Positions 1 through 5,877 are shown, numbered from the stretch's first letter. The stretch is 8,576 nt of DNA from Halobacteriaceae archaeon Tc-Br11_E2g27 (GCA_001564135.1 LKNH01000104.1:1-8576); one strand, 5' to 3'. Program-made: numbers and translations. Notes: generated by a model from the sequence alone, not told the origin.

Positions 1-615
1 AATAACACCAATCCAGGAACCATCCGCCTGCCACTCTTCGCTTTCGAGCGTTCCAAACTGTCTTACCTTTGCCTGCCCGCTCCCGGCATACTCCGGTGGG
101 AGTTGAACAGCAATCGTCACCGTATCAAATCTGATTGGAATTACCGGACGCAACGCATCGAGCGCGTCGTCAATCTGGCTTTCGACGGGTTCCATCGGGT
201 CGATTCTGAAATCAGTTTCTTCGAGCGCAGATTCGATTCGGTCTGGCGGATGGGGCGCGTCATCCATCTGCGGATTCACCGCATTCCGGGCAATCTCGCT
301 GACAAGCTGGTTGTGCTTCTGTTCTTGCATCTCCCGGCGTTGTTCAGCGGTGATTTGTATCTCACCACGTTTGATGACCTCGGGAATGATTTCGAGCGGG
401 TCGGTCGTCTCAAACACCTCCTCGAGTGCGTTCTCCGGCGGGCGGTCACCGGAACTGGCATCCTCGAAGACATCCTCAGCGGCGATAACCTCCTCCAGAT
501 CGTCGTCAAACTCCCCACGTTTGATGGCTAACGCGGCATCCGGGTCGACCAGGACCTCGAAGCGCTCGCCGTGAGATTCGAGTCGGGCAGTGACTGCTTC
601 GTCGAGTGATATCAT
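1..615 (-). CDS. SBDS family ribosome maturation/assembly factor, C-terminus cut by window edge
   Basis: Archaeal homologue of the Shwachman-Bodian-Diamond syndrome protein. In the known family it acts on the large ribosomal subunit late in maturation, releasing an anti-association factor so that subunits can join. The reading frame is open from the ATG at 615 to the first base, giving 205 residues; the family is about 235 long, so roughly the last 30 are missing. Visible family features are the N-terminal FYSH region (MISLDEAVTARL, FEVLVDP at 19-25), the hallmark GEIQITAEQRREM near 84-96, NAVNPQ followed by APHPPDRIESALEE near 120-133, and EEWQADGSWIGV at the cut end. It lies 111 nt downstream of the psmA stop on the same strand and has its own TATA-like box, so it may be read both from the operon and alone. 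The assignment rests on several long motifs and is secure. Confidence 0.95.
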   Translation of the reverse strand, partial: MISLDEAVTARLESHGERFEVLVDPDAALAIKRGEFDDDLEEVIAAEDVFEDASSGDRPPENALEEVFETTDPLEIIPEVIKRGEIQITAEQRREMQEQKHNQLVSEIARNAVNPQMDDAPHPPDRIESALEETDFRIDPMEPVESQIDDALDALRPVIPIRFDTVTIAVQLPPEYAGSGQAKVRQFGTLESEEWQADGSWIGVI

Positions 616-637
616 TACCCGTGTCTACTGGCGGACG

Positions 638-645
638 CATTAAAG
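638..645 (-). promoter_or_regulatory. Candidate TATA box of the SBDS gene
   Basis: On the minus strand the box reads CTTTAATG and its centre lies about 26 nt before the SBDS ATG at 615. That spacing would place the transcript start at or beside the start codon, matching leaderless haloarchaeal mRNAs. No Shine-Dalgarno-like sequence is seen before the ATG. Between psmA and this box the minus strand also carries T-rich stretches (706-722) that could weakly terminate psmA transcription. Confidence 0.5.
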
Positions 646-726
646 GTGTTATCAACAGCGGAATACAGTTCGCGTGGAAGATGCACCGCTATAGAAGGTG
701 GAAACTGCAAAAGACGGAAAGCGAGA

Positions 727-1518
727 TTACTCGTCGTCTTCGTCGTCTTCGTCGTCCGCATCCGCCGCTTCGTCTTCTTCCTCCTCGTCACCGAGCAGAT
801 CGAACTGTTCGAGGTAGGCTTCCGTCTCCTCGTCTGAAAGCTCGTGGAACCGTTCGGTTTCCGTGCTAATGGTGGCAACCCCTAGGCCATCCGCAGAGAG
901 GCCGTCATCGTTGACGGAAGCGAGCGCGGACAGTGCCAGCCCGACACCTTCATCGAGAGTCATATCGTCGTCATACTCCTCTTCGAGATACTCGCGGATG
1001 TCAGCGCGGTCGGAGCCGACAGCGAGCGCTTTCCACTCATAAGGCGTCCCAGATGGGTCCGTCTCGTAGAGTCGTGGTTCGCCGTTTGCGATACCAGCAA
1101 TGATGAGTGCAACACCAAATGGTCGCGCACCACCAACCTGAGTGTACTGCTGGATGTAATCGGTGACCTCTTTGGTCAGCGTCTCGACCGGAATCGGCTC
1201 GCCGTAGCGCAGTTCGTTGAGCTGTGCCTGCCGGCGGGCGAAATCGATAAGCTGTCGAGCGTCGGCGACGTGACCGGCGCTGGCGATACCAATGTGGTCG
1301 TCAGCTTTGTGGATTTTTTCGACGCTGTCTCGCTCCATCAGCGGCGAGCGGATGCGTTTGTCAACCGCAATGACGACTCCCTCGGGCGTTCGAACACCGA
1401 TACTTGCCGTTCCGCGTTTGACCGCTTCACGGGCGTACTCGACCTGATAGAGGCGACCGTCCGGGGAGAAGATTGTAATCCCTCGGTCGTATGCCTGCTG
1501 TTGATTTTGTCCCTGCAT
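727..1518 (-). CDS. psmA: 20S proteasome subunit alpha
   Basis: Structural alpha subunit of the archaeal 20S proteasome. Seven-membered alpha rings cap the beta rings, gate substrate entry and dock the PAN/Cdc48 ATPases; the proteolytic activity belongs to beta. The 263-residue protein carries the alpha-subunit signature at 10-33 (YDRGITIFSPDGRLYQVEYA and on), the HIGIASAGHVADARQLIDFAR segment at 75-95, and YTQVGGARPFGVALIIAG at 125-142. The lysine in SVEK (K68) sits where Thermoplasma alpha has the lysine that binds the ATPase HbYX tail. The last 20 residues (244-263) are almost all Asp/Glu, a surface tail typical of halophilic alpha subunits. The start is only 2 nt after the rnp2 stop (TAA-CT-ATG), so the two genes are almost certainly co-transcribed. 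Haloarchaea often have a second alpha paralogue; this one resembles the main form, but that is judged from memory. Confidence 0.97.
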   Translation of the reverse strand: MQGQNQQQAYDRGITIFSPDGRLYQVEYAREAVKRGTASIGVRTPEGVVIAVDKRIRSPLMERDSVEKIHKADDHIGIASAGHVADARQLIDFARRQAQLNELRYGEPIPVETLTKEVTDYIQQYTQVGGARPFGVALIIAGIANGEPRLYETDPSGTPYEWKALAVGSDRADIREYLEEEYDDDMTLDEGVGLALSALASVNDDGLSADGLGVATISTETERFHELSDEETEAYLEQFDLLGDEEEEDEAADADDEDDEDDE

Positions 1519-1520
1519 AG

Positions 1521-2000
1521 TTACTCGAAATCGAGCGTCGTCGCGCCAACGAACGCGTCACCGACACAGATATCCGCCCTGTCGTCGAGACAGTGTGCAG
1601 TTCGGTCGGCGTTCTCGAACACGACGTCTCTCTCTTCCCGTTGTTGCAATCCGCGACCCATATACTTTTCCTCACACGCCCGGATGGTACCGCTTATCCC
1701 CCGCACACGAACGCCGACGGGTTCGGCGTCAATTGTGTTCAGGCAAGCAAGCGCTGCGCGGGCACTCGAAACGTGCCCACGGTAGACTCGAACCACTGCT
1801 TCGGCTCCCGCGTCGTCGCCTCGGAACCGGACTACTGACAAATCAAGCCGCGCGCTGCCAGCGTCACCAAGCAGATTCTGCGCGCTATAATAGAGTTCGC
1901 GCTGAAAGGTATCTCTATCAGGTGCGTAATCAGGCCACGTCGTCAGCTCGACAGCAAGATAGCGCCAGCGCGGCTGAAGGTGTTTTGGGAGGTGTCTCAT
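1521..2000 (-). CDS. rnp2: Ribonuclease P protein component 2 (Pop5/Rnp2)
   Basis: Protein subunit of archaeal RNase P, which removes the 5' leader of precursor tRNA. In the known complex Pop5 pairs with Rpp30 (Rnp3) and supports the catalytic domain of the RNA. Two Pop5 signatures are visible: PRWRYLAVEL at 10-19 and GVRVRGISGTIRACEEKYMG at 96-115. The residues after about 120 form an acidic extension beyond the usual archaeal core of around 120. I chose the ATG at 2000 (159 residues). The frame stays open to an ATG at 2033, but that longer form would run across the TATA box at 2024-2031, and the box-to-2000 spacing suits a leaderless start. It heads the rnp2-psmA-SBDS operon. The partner gene rnp3, often adjacent in archaea, is not in this window. 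Confidence 0.93.
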   Translation of the reverse strand: MRHLPKHLQPRWRYLAVELTTWPDYAPDRDTFQRELYYSAQNLLGDAGSARLDLSVVRFRGDDAGAEAVVRVYRGHVSSARAALACLNTIDAEPVGVRVRGISGTIRACEEKYMGRGLQQREERDVVFENADRTAHCLDDRADICVGDAFVGATTLDFE

Positions 2001-2023
2001 ACGTGTTCTCTTGGTGATTGACC

Positions 2024-2031
2024 CTATATAC
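2024..2031 (-). promoter_or_regulatory. TATA box of the rnp2-psmA operon
   Basis: On the minus strand this reads GTATATAG, a near-consensus archaeal box, centred about 27 nt before the rnp2 ATG at 2000. It decides the rnp2 start: initiation at 2033 would lie upstream of the predicted transcript start. Confidence 0.7.
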
Positions 2032-2092
2032 AACGGGTTCTGGTAGTTCTTATGTTGGCAGGTATTTGTATCGTCGGTCTCGGCCGGATAGC

Positions 2093-2100
2093 TTAATATA
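2093..2100 (+). promoter_or_regulatory. TATA box of the membrane GAF gene
   Basis: TTAATATA lies about 30 nt before the ATG at 2127, consistent with a leaderless or very short-leader transcript. With the rnp2 box it makes a divergent promoter pair in a gap of 126 nt; no clear shared operator is seen between the two boxes. Confidence 0.6.
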
Positions 2101-2126
2101 CCGGGACTAACAGAGTAAGGTAATCG

Positions 2127-3074
2127 ATGGCACAGAGACAGCAGTACGGACTACTGATTGCGCTTGGTGGGGTGTTGCTCGCCGCCGTGCAGTTGATACA
2201 GGGGATACAACAGCTTGCGGGCTTTACCGGAACGACTCGGATTATCGTCTTTCTCTTCGAGACGGGTCCCTTCCTCGTTATTAGTCTTTCATTGATACTA
2301 ATTGGCTACTGGGTAACCCAACAAGCTGAGTACGAGACTGACCTATCGCGGGTGGTTGTGTGGGGCGTGGGAAGCTTTCTGTTGTTCGCCTCGGTTGGTG
2401 CCCTGTTACTATTTAGCCTCGAAGTGACAGTCAGCGGTGAGATACTCGAACAGACACCATACGTCGTGGTTAACTTGATAACGGTCGGTGCAGTCGTCGG
2501 TGTCTTGCTCGGCCTGTATGATGCCCAAAGCAGGGAACAGAAGCGCGAACTCAGACAGGAGCGTGACCGGGTTGAACAGTTCGCAAATAAGGCCGCAGAT
2601 ATCAACAATTACGGACGAGAGTTAAATCGGAGTGAAACGGTCGAAGAGGTAAGCGCCCTCTGTATCCAGTCGCTCCAGACGTTTCTCGGATTGACGGAAA
2701 TGGCGTTTGTACTCACTGACGAGAACGAGCAAATTGTCGTTGACGATACCACCTTCGGCATCGATGACCAGGAGATACACCAACTCGCGGAAACTGCAAG
2801 GAAACAGGAATCCGGAACGGTCGTTGTCAGACCAAACGACGATAGCGGGCCAAACGCCGAACCGATGGAGCTGCCGGCAGAAGCAACGAGCGTCGTGTTA
2901 ATCCGTCTCGCCGAGACGCCGAACGGAACAGCGGTCCTCATCGCAATAACAGAGACGAAACTGAAACTGAACGAAGAGGATAAACAACTCCTTGAGTTCC
3001 TGATTTCCCACGCCGGAACTGCCCTCGAAGGAATCCGAACGGAAAACGAGCCACTGCCCAGCAAATCGGCATAG
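2127..3074 (+). CDS. Four-helix membrane protein with cytoplasmic GAF-like sensor domain, no output domain
   Basis: The 315-residue protein has four hydrophobic helices at about 8-30, 38-62, 75-98 and 110-131. A charged, probably coiled-coil linker follows (YDAQSREQKRELRQERDRVE, 131-150), then a soluble domain at about 165-305 whose pattern (SETVEEVSALCIQSLQTFLG, a strand AFVLTDENEQIV, and a final helix LLEFLISHAGTALEGI) fits a GAF fold. This layout is the sensory front half of many haloarchaeal histidine kinases and Bat-type regulators. Here the chain stops after the GAF-like helix: no histidine-kinase, HTH, GGDEF or receiver region follows, and I saw no frameshifted remnant downstream. It could work through a partner protein or be a membrane-bound ligand sensor; ligand and partner are unknown. 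The gene uses ATA, TTA and TTG codons fairly freely, so it may be an accessory gene between core genes. GAF assignment is by pattern, not alignment. Confidence 0.75.
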   Translation: MAQRQQYGLLIALGGVLLAAVQLIQGIQQLAGFTGTTRIIVFLFETGPFLVISLSLILIGYWVTQQAEYETDLSRVVVWGVGSFLLFASVGALLLFSLEVTVSGEILEQTPYVVVNLITVGAVVGVLLGLYDAQSREQKRELRQERDRVEQFANKAADINNYGRELNRSETVEEVSALCIQSLQTFLGLTEMAFVLTDENEQIVVDDTTFGIDDQEIHQLAETARKQESGTVVVRPNDDSGPNAEPMELPAEATSVVLIRLAETPNGTAVLIAITETKLKLNEEDKQLLEFLISHAGTALEGIRTENEPLPSKSA

Positions 3075-3158
3075 GTATGCGTTAAATACGCCCTGTGTCG
3101 ATAATTCTCTTGTAGGAAATGGCTATACTTCCCCCATGAACAACCCTGCCGAATATCA

Positions 3159-3168
3159 TTATCGATAA
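3159..3168. promoter_or_regulatory. 10-bp palindrome TTATCGATAA, possible operator
   Basis: A perfect 10-bp palindrome whose edge lies about 16 nt from the AT-rich box at 3184-3193. For minus-strand transcription from that box it would cover the expected start site, a usual repressor position; for plus-strand transcription it would sit upstream of the box. Part of it also pairs with TCGATAAT at 3098-3105. No binding protein can be named, and an AT-rich palindrome of this size can occur by chance. Confidence 0.3.
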
Positions 3169-3183
3169 CGACAGACAGCGATT

Positions 3184-3193
3184 CATATAAAAG
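3184..3193. promoter_or_regulatory. Strong orphan TATA element of ambiguous direction
   Basis: The sequence CATATAAAAG is a good TATA box on the plus strand, and its complement CTTTTATATG matches the archaeal box on the minus strand. Plus-strand transcription would start near 3213-3215, toward the hairpins. Minus-strand transcription would start near 3162, a few bases before the ATG at 3159. No annotated gene on either strand accounts for it. Confidence 0.45.
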
Positions 3194-3266
3194 TACCCAC
3201 CACCTTGTTACGTGTGCAGGGGTACCAATGCCCTGGATGGGGCATCGGGGGCAGGTGGTGGCATCT

Positions 3267-3293
3267 CAACGCACGGCGTTGTTGGCTTGTTTT
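3267..3293 (+). terminator. Possible stem-loop plus T-rich terminator
   Basis: CAACGC (3267-3272) pairs perfectly with GCGTTG (3276-3281) around a three-base loop, and a T-rich run including TTGTTTT follows to 3293. On the plus strand this resembles a terminator and could end a short transcript from the orphan promoter or read-through from the membrane GAF gene. The stem is only 6 bp, and archaeal termination depends mainly on the T run, so the call is weak. Confidence 0.3.
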
Positions 3294-3356
3294 CGAAATC
3301 GATACTGGGCAGCGCAAGCTTTCAGTGCTTGAAACGAGAAGACGACTCCAGCAAGC

Positions 3357-3374
3357 GACCGCTTACAAGCGGTC
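3357..3374 (-). repeat. Stem-loop over the gshA stop codon
   Basis: GACCGCT (3357-3363) pairs perfectly with AGCGGTC (3368-3374) around a four-base loop, giving a 7-bp GC-rich stem that contains the last codons and stop of gshA. No long T run follows on the minus strand, so it may stabilise or define the mRNA 3' end rather than terminate by itself. Confidence 0.35.
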
Positions 3375-4445
3375 CAGAACAAGCGCGTCACACAGTGCAT
3401 CCACACCAGCAGCGTCACGAATGCGACGTTGTTTTTCGGCTCCACTTTCTGCCTCATAGACCGACCAGAGCGCATCCGTATCAAGTCTCGCGGACTCTCG
3501 TTCTAAGAACTCGGTCAGGCTGATTGTCCCCTTCAGTTTCTGGTCAAGAAACGCCGTCTCTCGTCCGTGGCGAATCGCCCGCCACTTCTGTTCGTCAAGC
3601 AATTCACGGCGGTGTTCATGGCCCGATTCTCCATCCTCATAACGTTCACACAGGTCCATCACGAGCGCGTGAACGTACTCAACAAAAGCTAGCACATGTT
3701 CAGGATTCGTCTGTGCATCCGGCGTCCGAACTTCGACTGACCCATGGGCTGTGTGCGGTCGAACGTCGTACCAGAGTTCGCCACGGTCACGAATTGACTC
3801 GGTTTCGAGCATCGTCTCTTCGAAGGCATCAAATTCGGCAAACGACTCGAAAGCCGTCGGCATACCCGTATTCGGTAATCCCTCAAAAATCTTCGCACGA
3901 GCGGACTGAAGCCCCGTATCGTACCCATTCCAGTACGGTGAGTTCGCAGATAGCGCGAGCAGGAATGGCAGATACCACCGAAGTTCGTTGGCGACCCAGA
4001 CTGCCTTATCTGCATCGTCAACACCAACGTGGATATGCAACCCAGCAGTGACGTTCCGATGCTGTGGATACTGAATCCGGTCAAGCTGTGACCGATACCG
4101 TGGCTTTTCGGCGTGTTCGAGTTCCCGCCAGCGTGCAGTGGGATGGAGTCCCGCCGCAGCAATCTGGTAGCCGTGGTTCTCTGCATGCGAAATCAGGGCG
4201 TTTCGCATCTCCAGTAAAGCATCCCGTGCATCTGCGGGGTCAGTAATCAGCGGCGTCTGTGCCTCGATGACGAATTTGAACAGTTCGTGGTCAAGGCGTT
4301 CCTGCAGCGGTTCCGGCGGCTCGTTCTCGTAGACGAGCTCATCGGTCCCAGCTGTCGGACGGCCGTCGCTATCGACGATAAAATACTCCTCTTCGATTCC
4401 AAGCGTTCCAAGCCGGCTGAAGTTTGACGCGTCGCCGCGGTCCAT
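3363..4445 (-). CDS. gshA: Glutamate--cysteine ligase (GCS2/YbdK-type carboxylate-amine ligase)
   Basis: ATP-dependent ligase joining glutamate and cysteine to make gamma-glutamylcysteine, the main low-molecular-weight thiol of haloarchaea, which lack glutathione. Features of the GCS2/YbdK superfamily are visible: GTLGIEEEYFIVD at 13-25 (ATP/metal-binding acidic cluster), DHELFKFVIEAQTP at 52-65, TAGLHIHVGV at 133-142, LSANSPYWNG at 165-174, and GSVEVRTPDAQ at 235-245. Length (360) is normal for the haloarchaeal group. I chose the ATG at 4445; a TTG two codons upstream at 4451 also opens the frame, but the TATA-like box at 4473-4480 and general start usage favour the ATG. The family also includes weakly characterised carboxylate-amine ligases; the haloarchaeal setting favours true GshA. 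It lies 86 nt downstream of the icd stop and has its own promoter. The stop codon is inside a stem-loop. Confidence 0.9.
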   Translation of the reverse strand: MDRGDASNFSRLGTLGIEEEYFIVDSDGRPTAGTDELVYENEPPEPLQERLDHELFKFVIEAQTPLITDPADARDALLEMRNALISHAENHGYQIAAAGLHPTARWRELEHAEKPRYRSQLDRIQYPQHRNVTAGLHIHVGVDDADKAVWVANELRWYLPFLLALSANSPYWNGYDTGLQSARAKIFEGLPNTGMPTAFESFAEFDAFEETMLETESIRDRGELWYDVRPHTAHGSVEVRTPDAQTNPEHVLAFVEYVHALVMDLCERYEDGESGHEHRRELLDEQKWRAIRHGRETAFLDQKLKGTISLTEFLERESARLDTDALWSVYEAESGAEKQRRIRDAAGVDALCDALVLDRL

Positions 4446-4472
4446 CTGCAACCTCGTTGTTGCGGCGGCCGC

Positions 4473-4480
4473 TAAAGTAT
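4473..4480 (-). promoter_or_regulatory. Candidate TATA box of gshA
   Basis: On the minus strand ATACTTTA is centred about 31 nt before the gshA ATG, with a purine-rich BRE-like stretch (CGAAAGGGA, 4482-4490) directly upstream. The same TACTTTA core is found before icd, so the two genes may share promoter character. Confidence 0.55.
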
Positions 4481-4502
4481 TCCCTTTCGAACGAGCACCA
4501 GC

Positions 4503-4522
4503 GTGAAAAATGTGAACAAACG
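4503..4522 (-). terminator. T-rich region after icd, possible terminator
   Basis: Just downstream of the icd stop the minus strand has a T-rich stretch including five consecutive Ts (4510-4506), preceded by a second T-rich run. Oligo-T tracts are the main known archaeal termination signal. No strong hairpin is seen, so the call is weak; it agrees with gshA having its own promoter. Confidence 0.35.
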
Positions 4523-4531
4523 ACAGCCGAA

Positions 4532-5794
4532 TTAGGCGAGCGATTCGATGTTCTCGACGATTGCGTCTGCGTACTCGGAGGTAGCGAGTTTGTCGCCGCC
4601 CTCAATCTGTCGGTGGAGGTCGTAGGTCACCTGCTTGGAGGAAATTGTCTCTTCGACCGCATCACGGACGAGGTTCGCCGCATCGTTCCAGCCCATATAT
4701 TCGAACATCAACACGCCGGAGAGAATCATTGCGGTCGGGTTGACCTTGTCCTGACCGGCATATTTCGGCGCGGAACCGTGGACCGGTTCGGCCAGACACA
4801 GCGAGTTCCCGAAGTTTGCACCAGGTGCAATACCCAGACCGCCAATCTGTGCCCCACAGGCATCGGAGAGGTAATCGCCGTTGAGATTCATTGTGGCGAT
4901 AACGTCGTAGTTATCCGTTCGGGTGAGAACCTGCTGGAGCATGTTGTCGGCGATACGGTCGTTGACGACAACAGCGTCGTCCGGCTGTTCGCCGTCGCGC
5001 TCTTCCCAGAGGGTATCTTCGGTGATGACCTCGGCGCCGTACTCCTCTTCTGCAACCTCATAGCCCCAGTCACGGAACTGACCTTCGGTGAACTTCATAA
5101 TGTTCCCTTTGTGGACAAGCGTGACTGAGTCTCGGTCATGTTCGAGAGCGTAATCGATTGCCTTTCGAACAAGGCGTTTCGTTCCGAACTCCGTAATCGG
5201 TTTGACACCGATTCCGACCGGACCATCGTGGATGGTGTCGTCGAAGCCCATCTCGTTTTCGACGAACTGTTTGACGGTCTCGACTTCATCCGTTCCTTCC
5301 TCCCATTCGATACCCGCGTAGACATCTTCGGTGTTCTCACGGAACGTGACCATATCCATCTGCTCAGGGTTCGAAACTGGCGATGGGACACCATTGAGAT
5401 GGTAGGTCGGCCGAACGTTCGCATACGTATCGAGTTTCTTTCGGAGCGCAACGTTCAGCGAGCGGAATCCAGCACCGACAGGCGTTGTAAGCGGGCCTTT
5501 GATTGCAATGCGGAATTCACGAATTGCTTCGACGGTGTCCTCAGGGAGGTTCTCGCCGTAGCGGTCACGTGCACTCTCGCCGGCATAGATGCGCATCCAG
5601 GCAATATCACGACCAGTTGCCTCAGCAGCAGCGCCGAGGACTTTCTGAGCAGCAGGGCCGACATCCGTTCCGATGCCGTCTCCATGCAAAATAGGGATGA
5701 TTGGTGTGTCCGGTACGACGAACTCGTCTTCGTCTTCGTTTACCACCTCTACGGGCTCTCCGTCGTCGGGCACAGTGACTTTGTCGTACGTCAT
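4532..5794 (-). CDS. icd: Isocitrate dehydrogenase, NADP-type
   Basis: TCA-cycle enzyme that oxidatively decarboxylates isocitrate to 2-oxoglutarate, here with NADP+. The 420-residue protein aligns by eye almost without gaps to the E. coli enzyme: GDGIGTDV at 38-45, the substrate loop RSLNVALR at 111-118, R128, R152, Y159, K229 in the VTLVHKGNIMKFTEG block, and metal ligands D283, D307 (NLNGDYLSD) and D311. The residues that define NADP specificity in E. coli are all present at the same numbers (K344, Y345, V351, Y391, R395), so NADP use is a strong inference. S112 corresponds to the serine that AceK phosphorylates in E. coli, but no kinase is evident here. An acidic N-terminal stretch (D/E-rich, about 10-25) fits a halophile. 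It has its own TATA-like box and diverges from the asparaginase gene. Confidence 0.97.
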   Translation of the reverse strand: MTYDKVTVPDDGEPVEVVNEDEDEFVVPDTPIIPILHGDGIGTDVGPAAQKVLGAAAEATGRDIAWMRIYAGESARDRYGENLPEDTVEAIREFRIAIKGPLTTPVGAGFRSLNVALRKKLDTYANVRPTYHLNGVPSPVSNPEQMDMVTFRENTEDVYAGIEWEEGTDEVETVKQFVENEMGFDDTIHDGPVGIGVKPITEFGTKRLVRKAIDYALEHDRDSVTLVHKGNIMKFTEGQFRDWGYEVAEEEYGAEVITEDTLWEERDGEQPDDAVVVNDRIADNMLQQVLTRTDNYDVIATMNLNGDYLSDACGAQIGGLGIAPGANFGNSLCLAEPVHGSAPKYAGQDKVNPTAMILSGVLMFEYMGWNDAANLVRDAVEETISSKQVTYDLHRQIEGGDKLATSEYADAIVENIESLA

Positions 5795-5820
5795 ATACTC
5801 GGTAGTTCACTCCGGGGGTC

Positions 5821-5828
5821 TAAAGTAA
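5821..5828 (-). promoter_or_regulatory. Candidate TATA box of icd
   Basis: On the minus strand the box reads TTACTTTA, centred about 31 nt before the icd ATG at 5794, with GGGGAAAG just upstream as a possible BRE. This predicts a very short or absent leader. Confidence 0.5.
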
Positions 5829-5846
5829 TGGCGCTTTCCCCGAGCG

Positions 5847-5877
5847 AATAAACTCAAACACCGTGCTTTCGTTTATT
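5847..5877. repeat. Inverted repeat upstream of icd in the divergent promoter region
   Basis: AATAAAC (5847-5853) is repeated in inverted form as GTTTATT (5871-5877) with a 17-base spacer, in an AT-rich patch just upstream of the icd promoter elements. It could be a regulator site acting on icd. The rest of the 5795-6015 gap holds a GTTTGAG direct repeat (5932-5938, 5947-5953) and no ORF that I can support. Confidence 0.25.

Larger units (their letters stand above)
3075..3362. other. Intergenic gap with orphan promoter, palindrome and hairpins; no confident gene
   Basis: This gap separates the convergent membrane GAF gene and gshA. It holds an 8-bp inverted repeat (TCGATAAT 3098-3105, ATTATCGA 3158-3165), a 10-bp palindrome (3159-3168), a strong AT-rich box (3184-3193), a 9-bp inverted repeat (CCACCACCT 3197-3205, AGGTGGTGG 3253-3261), and two short hairpins (3228-3245 and 3267-3281). 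Tiny ORFs exist on both strands: a minus ORF of 25 codons at 3082-3159, a plus ORF of 34 codons at 3228-3332, and a GTG frame opening at 3212. None resembles a family I know. I saw no tRNA and no clear box C/D motif. Confidence 0.6.

Noticed and set aside
103..531. 142-residue plus-strand ORF
   Set aside because: It is antisense to SBDS, which shows long family motifs in the opposite frame.
1998..2033. Longer rnp2 starting at the ATG at 2033
   Set aside because: The extra residues would cover the TATA box, and the Pop5 core begins directly after the ATG at 2000.
3197..3261. 9-bp inverted repeat read as the ends of a miniature transposable element
   Set aside because: There are no flanking target-site duplications, the element would be only 65 bp, and no second copy is present in the window.
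3212..3523. 103-residue GTG-started ORF as a full gene
   Set aside because: Its second half runs antisense through the gshA C-terminus and reads as a low-complexity, His/Arg/Pro-rich shadow; only the first part, outside gshA, remains of interest.
4446..4451. TTG start of gshA two codons upstream
   Set aside because: An ATG follows immediately and the promoter spacing fits it; TTG starts are uncommon in haloarchaea.
4424..5128. 234-residue plus-strand ORF antisense to icd and crossing the icd-gshA gap
   Set aside because: It lies opposite conserved icd sequence and no family motif is seen; such long mirror frames are common in GC-rich archaeal genes.
5138..5851. 237-residue plus-strand ORF antisense to icd
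   Set aside because: It is the complementary-frame shadow of the strongly conserved icd, with no recognisable motif.
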